Part shown: one piece after another, positions 1 through 10,553 of the stretch
How positions within the stretch are numbered: the stretch's first letter is position 1
Layout: each line of letters begins with the position of its first letter
Source: Multifurca ochricompacta
Lineage: Eukaryota; Basidiomycota; Agaricomycetes; Russulales; Russulaceae
DNA: 64,000 bases
Direction of reading: 5' to 3'
Assembly: GCA_022496185.1 (NCBI GenBank)
Contig: WTXG01000032.1
Location: forward strand, 62,001 to 126,000
Made by a program: the position numbers and the translations under genes
The notes under the pieces: generated by a model
The model's database searches: none
What the model was told of the DNA's origin: nothing
What the model saw: only the letters and a program-made list of their open reading frames with translations

Positions 1-934
1 TAAGAGTAGGGGAATCCAACGAGATGATTTTTCGGATGAAAGGATAAAAGGTGAATAAGGGCCCTGTCGGAATTGTGATCCTGAAACCAAGGTAATTCAT
101 AAATATGTCGCACCGAGGACCGCAAGGGACTAGGGTCATATCTTATGTGGAGCCGTGGGGGGAGTGTTCGCAGAAGCCACAGGCTCTAGAACCCTCATTT
201 TTTTGGCGTTAGCTGGCGTAAGCAAGAACATCTGTGGCGTGCATCTCAAAATGCCCCCAGTAGTGGGGATGGGAATGGCCAGCGTGATAAGAATCGGGTT
301 TTTCAGTCCTGTATAGCGACTCCGGGTGCACTTAGGCCGTTTGAGGGAGAGCTGAGACTGAAAACTTGGTTGGGGGCCATGAGGGAGGTAAGAGGTTCAG
401 GAAGATAATGTATAGCCAATTCTTCCTGTCGGGATAATAAAAGCATCATAAGTAGAGCTAATGGCCAGGCAAGCAGGAGCATGATGGCTTTTAACGACAC
501 GCAGACATGCACGTCCTCGTGATCTTGCCCATTGGCGGTTAAACGCGGCGGTTTGACGCAAGCTTGGCTTCATTGTGAAAGATGATGGGTTTTTTTTGTG
601 GACAAATACTAGATGACTACAGAGTCGCGTACTCGCTAGGTCACTTTCGAATCAGAGTCATGTTCTGCCTACCGCAGCAAATGGGGTGGTCGTCAGCCTG
701 ACAGAATGGAACACAACTATATCTATGACGACCCCAATGTCGTCTTTTGAGGCAAAGGCACGCGAGTTACAAACCAAAATTTTGATTATTGGGTAAGTCA
801 GGTTAGGGGTTGGTCTGATCGAGTGGTGGTCGAGGAAGAAGGTCATGAGGAGGGTCGAGGTTCAGAACATTGAAATTAAAACAAACACGTGAACCTGACG
901 AATTGTTAAGTTAGTTGCAAACCGTCTCACGCAA

Positions 935-968
<34 letters not shown>
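935..968. repeat. (CTG)n microsatellite
   Basis: About eleven uninterrupted GCT/CTG units. No open frame using it is convincing, so it is called as a simple repeat. Confidence 0.9.
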
Positions 969-969
<1 letters not shown>

Positions 970-1306
970 CACTCCTCTCCCATAATTAATTCAGGCGACT
1001 TGATTCATAGCTGGGAGATTAGACCCCGGAGCAGAATCCCATTATAGGCCCATGGGGCATGGACCAACCGTAGATTCCCATCTGGTTCGCCTTTTTCATT
1101 GCCATCCAATATAAATGAACTTTGTGACCGGCTGGCCGGCTGGCTTAATCGACACTCGCCACTGTACGCAAAATCCGAGAAGCCGGGAAATAGAGGATTT
1201 GACACCGATGTTCCCGGTAACACTCTCCGTAGATGGAGGGAGGGGAAGGGGTACACGGAGCCACAAGAGTGGCTCATGCCCGCTCACAGGCGTTTTGGAA
1301 TCACCG

Positions 1307-1338
1307 GATTTTGATTTGATTTGATTTGATTTTGATTG
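1307..1338. repeat. (TTGAT)n pentanucleotide repeat
   Basis: About six TTGAT/TTTGA units in a row, slightly imperfect at the right end. Confidence 0.85.
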
Positions 1339-3763
1339 AGTCCGTGTTCGCTCCATTACAATCGTCTGACAGGCGGTTCTGGCTAAGCATGGTAGATACC
1401 AACTTGCGACAGGTTTCTTGAAAATTGTATGCAAGCACCAAGTACGGATAAAAACTTACTTTTTGTTCAGAACATAAAAAAAGAGTACGAGCCCGCCCGT
1501 GAGTTCTTCCCGTGATCAAGAATGGACCGCGACGACCGAAGCCGGTTCCCTTGCATAACTTGTTCCCGGTGCCGCGACCTGTCAGAGGATGATCTTCGGC
1601 AACATATGCTGAAGATATTGACGTGGCAGACTGGTGATAATTATGGGCAAACACAGAAGAAATAACTTGAGAAGCACCTGGATCTCCCCCCCCCCCCCCC
1701 TTCCATTCTCCCCCTTCCTCCTCGGTCTACGAAGGAGCGCGATTAGGTGGCCGATGACACGCGCAATCCCTGTTGATGGATGACTTGTATCCGCGTCAAT
1801 GCCACCCATAGAAGCATCCTCTTCGTTTCTCTCCGTTGTCCACATGCACAGGCGTATTTATGAATCATTGTTGGGAAAGTTCAAGTCTCTCACGGCGCCA
1901 CGACAGGACATTGAGCGCTTCATTCGTGGAAGTCCAAGTCCTTAATCCGATCTTTTCAAGTTAAGCATAAACGTAAATTCGAGCAGGCGGGGATGCCAGC
2001 AACAGCATCACCGTGCGAGACGATTTCCGAGGATAATCCAGGGGGCCAGCCAGAATTCTGTAACACTCATAAATGGCAACTGGTTCCCTTACGGGACGAC
2101 GTGGCTTGGACTCATAGGGTTACCCTTTATGGTTTCTAACAATCATTGCGAGTTCTCGGGGACGTGTCAATGACGTGAGGATATTCTTTAGATCGGGAGA
2201 ATTGTAATGTTGCTTCCCAGAACAAATTTGCCACGGTTTATGAATATGGCACCCTGCCCTTTGCTGAAAGCTGAGAAAGGAGATTAGCAACCAGTGGTTG
2301 CCAGTCGGCAAGTGGTAGACTGTGGGGTACTCAATAATCAATTTCTTTTGATTTATCCCCCGACTTGCTTGCCCCTCGTCAGCCCGCCCACTCTGCAATA
2401 CAACAGGTAAAGAAGGGAAAACAAAACAAAACAAAGGTCTCTTCTATTCTGTTGATCACTTCCCTATCTTTTCTCTTGTTCACCGCGAAAATCTTAAAGC
2501 GAAGAAAGGAAAGGAGCCTTGTGGAAAACGGTCGTATCCATTCATTCGTTCATTGATACCCAAGAATGGGGATGGACACGCGGATCATCTAGGTCGTGGA
2601 GAGATCTATCTGCCGTGCCGTTGGCTCATGATCAGGTCATTTCTCGCCCGCGCGCGAACATGACATATGACAGAGGTGGACGTTTGAGTCAAGAGAAAAA
2701 CATACCTTATAGAGTTCCCCCATACATGACGAGGGAGGCGCTTCAAGTTGAAAGAGCCTTTTTTTCCACTATAGCACCAAGAAGAAAGCACTGAAGGGTG
2801 AACAACTGTGGGAAGCAGGGATTACCAGTAGGGCGCGCGGTACGGGACAGACGAACGACGGGTATTAAAAATGACTGAAGATTTGATATGATGATCAGCT
2901 CAAGGACTCGGAGAATGGCGACGAAGGGTTGTCGTTGCTCTTCGTTGATCGATGATCGATTATATACAACATTTAATATCAAATATCGGAACCCCCCTCC
3001 CCATACCCCCCCTCTCCAAAAAGATCCAAGTCACCGGACTACGTCTCTAAACAAACTAAACTAGTCCTTTATTTCCCCCCTCTCACCTCCTACCCACCCA
3101 CCAACAAGATTCGAGACTTTTCTCGTAACTTTATTGTTGGTGAAGCCGGAAAAAATAACGTTCCTATTTTAGGATTTTGGGTTTCCACCACCCACCTTAT
3201 TACACATGACAACGAAACACTAACTCTAAGGTGTCCAGACACCTTGACTTGATGTTGCCTACGTGTCGTTGTTGATCCCCTGGCAAGTGGGTGTATGCAA
3301 GCCAAGTCCAACGAACGGGTAAACTCGAGGGGGGGGACAACTTAAAGTCACCTCCCTTCCCTCCCCGCGTGTCCCGAATCACCAACCCTTAAACTGAGCA
3401 CTCACTAGTACTTTAGTTTTAGTTTTAGCTCCCCTAGGAGGAAAAAAAAACCCCCAAATGATACATTACAAGAGAGAAAAAAGTCAACCATCGACAACTT
3501 GTCGAGCCCCAGAATAGATGATGCATCAAGTGCTACATTTGAATTTTTTTTGTCTACATTTCAGAAGCGATTGCGAACGAAAAAATAAAGTTTGGTAGTC
3601 CGGCTTTCCTCAGTTGTGAACGTGAAACAACAGGTTTAGAGGGGAGGATGGGGGTGAAAGTGAGAATAAACAAGTTGAAAGAAAAAAAAGAGGATACAGA
3701 CACAGACGAAAGAAAAATCCAGTTCTTTCTTCCTCCATTTGCTCATAGATTAAATCATGAACG

Positions 3764-6700
3764 TCACTGCTCGTCAGCAAGCATACTCCCAATACTCAAT
3801 CGCTTCCGGCCACGATCGCCACGCCCACTTACGGCTGCAAGTGAACTTGGCGCGCCACCACCATGGTGCCCGTGTCCATGTCCATGTCCATGACCCCATG
3901 ACTCGCGTTCATCCTTTCGTCGGTCCCGTTCATCTTTCATCTCCACTCGCGTATCTCGCTCCCGCTCTGCACGCTCATCACGTGGTCGAAGCGGGGCTAA
4001 TTGAAGTCCCGGCCCACCACCGACGCTTGCACTCGTGGGAGGCCCAGCTGCCGCAGCGATGGAGCCGTTCTCGCGTGCAGAAGCAGGCACGCTGCCATGC
4101 CCTGACGTTGCACCGCTCTCCCATCCACCACTCTGGCTCTGGCTTTGACTTGGATAAACTCCTGGTGCCGGCGCTGTCGCATAGCTTGGCGCGCTACTCC
4201 AGGTCTGGTGGGGTGGGGGATGGTGCTGGTAAGGTGGGTAATGCCCGGGCGGTGACGTGTGATGAGCGGGGGCCGGCGCGGGGTGCTGCTGGTGGTAAGG
4301 TGGGTACGCGTTTGGCGGCGGGATCGGGGGTGGCGTCCCATATCCACGCGAGGTGGGTTGGGTATGGGTTTGGTAGTACATGCTTGCAGCACCCGCACCT
4401 GGTGGTGGTGGTGGTGGCAGTGCGGGCGCAGCGGGACCTGTACTCACACGTCCGCTGGCGCCGCTCGAATTGGCAGCGGGCGGCGGGGGCGGTGGAGGGT
4501 AGTTGCTGCTTTCGGCACTGGCTGAGGGAGGTAGCTGCGGTGGATATTGATAAGACGGAGTGCGAGATGAGTTGCTCGGTGAAGAGGTGCTAGGTGGGGG
4601 AGGAGGCTGCTGAGGTGGGGGAGGTTGATACTGCCCGTATGCAGGAGGATTCCTGCTGCTGGCTGAGTTCGGGGTTTCCGGACCGGGAGGTGGAGGCGGT
4701 GGAGGTGCGTATTGACTGTAAGCTTCTCCGGGCCTACCGTACTGTGGATAATAACCACCAGCGCCGGGTGCATAAGCAGGGACACCCTGCTGCTGCGGAG
4801 GGGGTGGTGCATACGGGTCATAAGCAGTAGAGGCATAGCGGGGTGGAGGTGGATATTGGTGAGAGTAGTGTTGCTGATAATGGTCGTATTGGTGTGGAGG
4901 CGGGGGCGGGTGCTGAGGATGCTGGGGTGGAGGCCATGATGAAGCATATTGTGTATGATAGGGCGGGGGCGGTGGTGGGTGGGCAGGATGATGTGCGGGA
5001 TGCACCGATTGGGGAGGGGGCGCCGAATAGTGGTGAGGAGGCGGCTGGTGCTGTGGCGGGTGAGCGGGATGATGGGCTGGCTGAGGAGCGTGATGCTGAG
5101 GCGGTGGAGGTGGCTGATCGTACGTGTGGTGTTGAGCAGGTGGAGGTAGAGGATATCCAGGAGCGGGAGGGGGCGGGGGTGGAACACTAGTCGTGGAACG
5201 GGGATGCTCATATGAGTTAGACGAACCCCCGGGAGCCAGCGCAGGGTCGATTCCCCACTCCCCAGTACTCGGAGAGGGGTTGGGTGCGGGCTCACTCTCA
5301 TCATCATCCACCCTTGGACGCTTCAGGTCACGGTCACGGTCATGGTCCTTCTCGGCTTCACGTTCAGGTCGTTTGCGGTTGTTCGAGGGCTTGGTGGTGA
5401 TATTGGCGAGCGAGTTGTGATTGTTAGTCGTGTCATTGTGATCATCGTGTCGCACTTCACTCTCTTGATCACTCTCCTCGTCTTGGATGGGTATGCCTGG
5501 CCCCAAAGGTTGGCCATTCGTAATTGGAAAGTTTGAGGTGATGCCACTCCGGGGCTTTCTTTGTCGAATATCCTTGCGGATTCGAATCTTGATGCCTTGG
5601 TCAGCAAGCGAGCAGGAGAGCGCCGTAGACTCTGCAAAACCATGCATAAGGGGCATGGCCATCAAGAAGGACAAAGTTGGCAGCGAACCTTCCATCCCGG
5701 GAAACTTCTTTGCGGTGTACACATAGAAAGGACTTGAGAAGATGGACTTGCAATGATAGACATTTGATCTGTTGAACGTAATTAGCATGCTGGCATAAGC
5801 TATCGGATAGGAGACGGAATGAAAACACGCGGACTTGCTTAAATGGAGGGAACCCGCGAGCAGAACGGAAGATACAGGAACGAAACTCCAAAACGACACG
5901 CGAGGGCGCTTAGGGTTAATAAATTTATGGGTTGTGACGAATGTGAAACGGGACGGAAAGCGCGGGTACAATAGGAGGGAGCGGGAATAGATGTGAAAAG
6001 AGGGCGAAGAGGATAGAAGACGTGAGAACGCACCCTACAACTTCGAAAAGACTGAGTTTCAGACGGTAAGACCCCTCCTGTCGCACACTTAGATCCGGAA
6101 AGACGAAGAAGCCAGCGTCTCGATTGTCATTTTCCGAGTCCTTGAGGTGATAAAGGGATGAGACGACAGATCCTGTGGTACATCGCGTCTTCCCATCCTG
6201 GAAGAGAGACGGAGTTGAATAAACCAGGGAAAGAATGAGGGGGGAGAGGCAGGGGAGACTTTTTGGACAAACTAAAAACGGACCTTCATCCAATGTAGTT
6301 CCGTCTCATCATCAGGCTTGGCTAGGCTGGCAAACATGAAGTAATACGGATTCTGAAGAAAAGGGCCAGCTCCAAAGCCTGACGGGGTGAGCATAGAAGC
6401 ATCTAGTGGACCTGAAGATTCGTGTGTGTGCTCATGAGGATGCGATGGTTGTTGATGTTGTTGTGGAGGCGGCGATGGCGATGGTGATGGCAAATTTTTA
6501 CGAGCTTTGTCGACAACACGTAGCTGAACGATCGGTGGAGGGTCGATTGGTCGACGATCAGCTGTTATGGAAAGAAGAAAATGAGTTATAAAAAGTTTGT
6601 GTGTTTCGAGATCGACGTCGAGAGGAGACCGTTTATTACAAAAAGCCAAAATAAAATAAAATAAAATAAAATAAAATAAAATAAAAGAGAAGACATTACC

Positions 6701-6772
6701 TCCTACACCACACATCCTAGCTTGCTTGGGTTGTTGCCTTACGAACAATTCGTATTCACGAGAACCATCCAT
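3764..6772 (-). CDS. Velvet-family transcriptional regulator, five exons, long Pro/His/Gln-rich tail
   Basis: Velvet proteins are fungal nuclear DNA-binding regulators that link sporulation, light response and secondary metabolism. My exon model is 6772-6700, 6561-6284, 6197-6034, 5768-5689 and 5631-3764, giving 820 residues. All four introns are GT-AG and join in frame. The velvet domain covers about residues 7-222. Exon 1/2 joins CGVG to [10 protein letters not shown], exon 2 has [10 protein letters not shown], exon 3 has [15 protein letters not shown] and [15 protein letters not shown], and exon 4 has [14 protein letters not shown]. Intron 4 (5688-5632, 57 nt) is in frame and could be missed; removing it restores the family's GMEESTALS and [15 protein letters not shown] Pro/Ser/His-rich loop of about 45 residues interrupts the domain. 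After a basic KRPR-type stretch come about 550 residues of low-complexity Pro/His/Gln/Tyr sequence, then a basic RGRKRLS end. It is VosA/VelB-like; I cannot assign the subgroup. The start is the first ATG, directly before the conserved YELFVRQQP. Confidence 0.9.
6648..6686. repeat. (AAAAT)n microsatellite inside velvet intron 1
   Basis: About eight AAAAT units lie within intron 1 (6699-6562) of the velvet gene. Confidence 0.9.
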
Positions 6773-7892
6773 TGAGTAGTTGAGGTAAAAACAAAAACAA
6801 AAAAAAATGAGAGGGAGGAAAGGGAAAGGGAAATGAACCTAATTTCGGGTCTCGGGCGTGGGCTTTAAGTATTGATAAAAAAAACTAGAAAAAATCAGAA
6901 ATTTAAATATCAATTCAATTCCACGGACACGGCGGACACGGCGGGCACGGCCACATTGATCCACAATTCCGGCTCAGTTGTTCACGTGCTCAGCTTCAAC
7001 TCTCCACTCTTTCCAAAGCCGGAAAGCCAGCGCCAGCCACTTCCAGCCGACTTACTTCCGTTTTCGGATACAATTATGCATCCCGACCCTTTGGCCACTT
7101 GGGCATACCCATTCCGGTTCTTCCTCTTTTTAGTCATCGCTCGTCCCACGATCCCGCTCATGACCGTGTCCACTCTTCCCTTCCCCCCTCCTTCCCCCTC
7201 TTCACCTAAACGGGAAGTCTTTTTTTTAAAACTTTCCTTTTCTTCTTCTCTCTCACGTTCCTATGATATTGAATAACAAAAAGTTCTTGGGAGCAGCACA
7301 ACAACTCGAACGTCCTCTAGCAACACTTCACCCCCGGACTGCGCGCTCATGTGGCTCCAACCACGGAACGCCTGCAAAATGGAAACCCATACGACACATC
7401 AGTCCCAACATGCACTTTCCCCTGGGCCCCCGGATAAACACGAAACAGAAAGAGCGAGTGCTGCCTGTTCGCCAACGGCAGGCGCCCGCGCCCGCCTCTC
7501 AAACATTTTTTGACAGATTCTGTGACAGAATAAAATGTACCTAATATCTGAAAAATTCCCTCTGTTCGGATGCGACAATGTGTCCTGTTGTCTGAAATAA
7601 ATAAATGATGTTCAGTTCACCATCCCACCCCCAGGAGAAAAAAAAGAAAAGAGGCTGGCAAGCAGTGTAATGGGTGCTTCTATCCCACACTTGCTATGTA
7701 GATTAGATAAGTTGTAAAGATCATGATAAAACTTAGAGGTGAAAATGCATTGTTGGAAAGTTGCCCAGAATGCAGAGATTAATGCACACATAAGGCTTGA
7801 AGCAGTCAGAGGACTCTGCCTTGCTTATGCAGCAAGAATAGACCTATATTGAACTTTGCTAAGAGCCTACAGCCCCAAGAGGACAAGATGGG
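6773..7892. promoter_or_regulatory. Upstream region of the velvet gene; no gene seen
   Basis: This interval holds the presumed promoter of the minus-strand velvet gene. It contains a triple GGACACGGC-type 9-mer repeat (about 6921-6950) and a pyrimidine-rich stretch at 7180-7260. Plus-strand frames at 6872-7276 and 7263-7544 show no domain. No confident TATA box was assigned. Confidence 0.4.
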
Positions 7893-8140
7893 GTCTGCAG
7901 TGTGCTACAGGGTGTCTTTAAATACATTCTAGTACTATCCTATGAAATACCAAAGCTGATTGAGCATGTGATGTAAATGTAAGTAGTTATCAGTGGCTTA
8001 CTCTTCTAAGTACCCTGACACATCTTCTTTACTAATGCACAATTGTTTCTGCCAGTCTGGCATTATCTAAAATACATACTAGACTACTTTAGATCACTCT
8101 ATAATCAAATTGTCAATTTGTATTACTCAAACAATGGCCA
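7893..8140 (+). mobile_element. Degenerate hAT-family F fragment (F3)
   Basis: This matches, with many substitutions, the stretch around 26690-26723 joined to 60226-60356, and the reverse complement of roughly 28960-29160. Shared landmarks are GCTACAGGG, ATCCTATGAAAT, GTTATCAGTG and GGCATTATCTAAAATACA. I cannot see its ends. It is the oldest-looking copy of the family. Confidence 0.6.
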
Positions 8141-8438
8141 TGTGTGTTATGACCCTACTCTTTTCCCACCTTCACACTGTGCCTTTCCTTTTGCACTACC
8201 CTTGTTACGGTTGACCTGCTTAGCATATAGAGTTCGATGTCAGATGATCAGTCTGGCGTAGTTTGGGTGGTGAGACAAGTGCTAAGCGTGCTAGGCGAAG
8301 CAGAGAAAAGATATGATATTCTGGAGGTTACAATTCTAGGGGAAACAAGAGATCAAGACTAAGGGTACTATGAAAGAAAATGGGGGGGTTTAAATAGGTA
8401 CGAGACTTTGAGCAAGGCTGACATGGGGGGGGGGCGAG

Positions 8439-9031
8439 TGTTACAACCTCTGCCCTCTAACCCGGTTTTCTTCACCCTTCCCAATGATGACCCCTCGTTA
8501 CCACCCACCCTACATTTCATGATCACGTCTCCGTCCTGGGACCCATCATGTGCTCTCCTCCCATCCCCGTGACCTCCTTTGTACTTGTTGACTCGCTGTT
8601 TGCCCATGTTTGACCCTTATCTTGTTATCTCGTATCTCTTTATCTTTACGACCGGACACTTACTTAATACCCTATCAGAAGCTAGGCTTTACACCCTCTG
8701 CTTTCGTATATTTGGGCCCACCTGACTGCGTTATCCTTATCTCGTTGACGCCCGTTTACTTATGTATATAAGTCCGCTGTAGCTACCCTGTAGACCTCAG
8801 ACTTGACTTATTGAATACATCGGTGCTTGTCTTCTGGACATCCCCTTGGATCTCTGACTCAGTGTCTCAAGTGCTTCCGGCACTTTTCCATTCAACATCG
8901 TCTTAGGGAAGTGCCCCTTTGACTTTGACTTGTCCCACTACAACTCCAAGAGACCTTATTGGTTTCTTATCTGAACCTACAAATCGCACTGTCACACAAG
9001 TCGTGTGGAATGTCCTGCACCGGGCGTAACA
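8439..9031 (+). repeat. A1 5' LTR
   Basis: It begins TGTTACAACC and ends GGCGTAACA. A TATATAAG box lies at 8765-8772, and the predicted transcript start is about 8799 (AGACTTGACTT), 34 bases downstream. Eighteen differences from the 3' LTR were found by eye; all are CpG versus TpG/CpA. Confidence 0.92.
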
Positions 9032-9033
9032 TC

Positions 9034-9044
9034 AAGTCGAGTCT
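9034..9044 (+). other. A1 self-priming site
   Basis: AAGTCGAGTCT, two bases inside the 5' LTR boundary, is complementary to the predicted mRNA start at 8799-8809 with one mismatch (a CpG transition). In A2 the match is 11 of 11. Confidence 0.75.
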
Positions 9045-9050
9045 CTCATC

Positions 9051-10550
9051 GTGGCTTCCAGCCACAGTCAGACTTTGTTCAAAGAAGAGCTCATCGAGTG
9101 AAGAGACGAGAATAATCTTTCACAGCAAACACTTGGCTCTGCCGCCTGGAAAGATTTTGAATCCGAGTTTGGATACTACGTCTATCATGACGGAAGATAC
9201 CAACCGGTAGAATACGACGATGAAAAGAGGGTTTGGTATTGTATCCGATATTTGGACAGCCGACACTCTTGGGTCACTACAGGACCCGCCCCACCTGAAT
9301 TTGGATTAGGACCGTGGAGAGAAAATCCCCGGCCATTGTCACGGACTCTGAACCAGAAGAGTACGTAGAAGAACATAGTGAAGAAGCACTGGTATTAGCG
9401 TCGACTACAACCCCAGTTGCACCAGCAGTTGTCACGTTCAGAGCCCCTGCTTTGACAACTCCTCAGATATCCACACAGTCCACCAGCACCGTCACCCCAT
9501 CTACACAAAAATGTCCACCATCGCTGCCCAGCTCCCAGACCCAGCCCCTCCACCCCCGCCACCCCACCAGTGATGATGCCACCAAACATACCCCCGCCCT
9601 CTGGGCAGTTGTCAGGAGTACTACCCCAGACGTTCACTGGGGACTGCTCCCAGAGCAAGAAATTTATGTTGGAGTTTACAACGTTTAAAAACTTCAACCA
9701 TGATGTCCCCCAGATCATCAACCCCTTTCAACGCGCCAACCTCTTTCTGTCTCTGATACGAGGGGATGCAGTAGATGACTGGACAATGGAACAGCTGGAG
9801 TGGCTGAACAAAGAGGTCGAAAGTGGTTGTCGCACCACTAGTGAAGGTCTTTGGGAAACTGTGGCCCAGAGATTCAAAGATGCATTCATGGACGGACAGG
9901 CCAAGCAGAAGGCTGCCCAGGAGTTGAAGTCTCTCAAGATGGAGAAAGGAGAGTTGGATGCCTATGTGGCAAAATTCAGAAGCCTGGCCAACAGGGCTGG
10001 ATACGACACAGATGAAGAGGCGACACTGGACCTCTTTTCACAAGGGCTGCCTAACCCACTGGTCAAAAACATTATCCAGTTCCACCACCCCCAGGACTGG
10101 GATCAATGGGTTGATGCTGCCTGACGACAGCAACAAGACTATCTCGACTTTCAAACACACTTCGGAGTCGACACTAAGAAAGGAAAGACCGGGACCAGTG
10201 GAAGGCTGCTTCAGGGTCAAGCCTGCCCATGCCTCCCAGAGGGATCCAAACGCAATGGATACCTCGGCTGACAGAACCAGAGCATGGGTTGTGCTTACTG
10301 AAGACGAAAGGCAGATATTAATGAAGGAAGGAAGGTGCTTTTGCTGCAAAGCACTGGGTCATATGTCAAGGAATGCCCAGGAAAGGAGCACGAGTGGCGG
10401 AAGCAACGTCTTGCCTATCCGTAATAACCCACCTACTGTTGACAAAAAGACACCAACAAAAGAAGAAAGGTGCAGGAAATATGGGCAAAATGATGAAAGA
10501 AAGTGAGGAAGTGCGGCCATCTTGGTAGAGAAGGCTTTCGCCAAAAGGAT
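9051..10550 (+). pseudogene. gag: A1 gag (broken)
   Basis: This is the capsid/nucleocapsid polyprotein of the retrotransposon. The N-terminal part has ESEFGYYVYHD and DSRHSWVTTGP. The capsid core at 9570-10124 has FTTFKNFNHDVPQ, AKQKAAQELKSL and LDLFSQGLPNPLVK. A nucleocapsid knuckle CFCCKALGHMS near 10340 has lost its last Cys through an indel. Breaks are a TGA at 10122-10124 (RQQQ follows), a frame change near 9600 and further indels after 10180. The expected ATG (present in A3) reads GTG at 9051, a CpG-type change, so the true start is uncertain. Confidence 0.85.
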
Positions 10551-10553
10551 TTT
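10547..10553 (+). other. Gag/pol junction heptamer GGATTTT (A1)
   Basis: The same heptamer marks the gag/pol junction in A2, A3, C and E'. In A1 the preceding A-run is one base shorter, so the two frames are already fused. Confidence 0.5.

Larger units (their letters stand above)
1..3763. other. Stretch with no supportable gene
   Basis: I find no recognisable domain, no consistent exon chain and no RNA gene here. Open frames are all below about 120 codons and overlap on both strands. A 69-codon minus frame at 303-512 starts with a hydrophobic segment but has no other support. Visible features are microsatellites, a 15-C run at 1686-1700, and short TTTTAG repeats near 3412-3430. The right end (about 3600-3763) should be the 3' UTR of the velvet gene. 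Confidence 0.5.

Noticed and set aside
303..512. Small secreted protein on the minus strand
   Set aside because: Only a hydrophobic start supports it; no splice partner, homology or conserved Cys pattern is visible.
1005..2794. A host gene in the left flank
   Set aside because: Short frames on both strands could not be chained with plausible splice sites, and none shows a domain.
3757..5420. Long plus-strand open frames (up to 278 codons) opposite the velvet gene
   Set aside because: They are antisense shadows of GC-rich Pro/His codons in the last velvet exon; no domain or splice logic supports them.
9314..9688. 124-codon frame as a separate gene
   Set aside because: It is the A1 gag N-terminal linker in a shifted frame.
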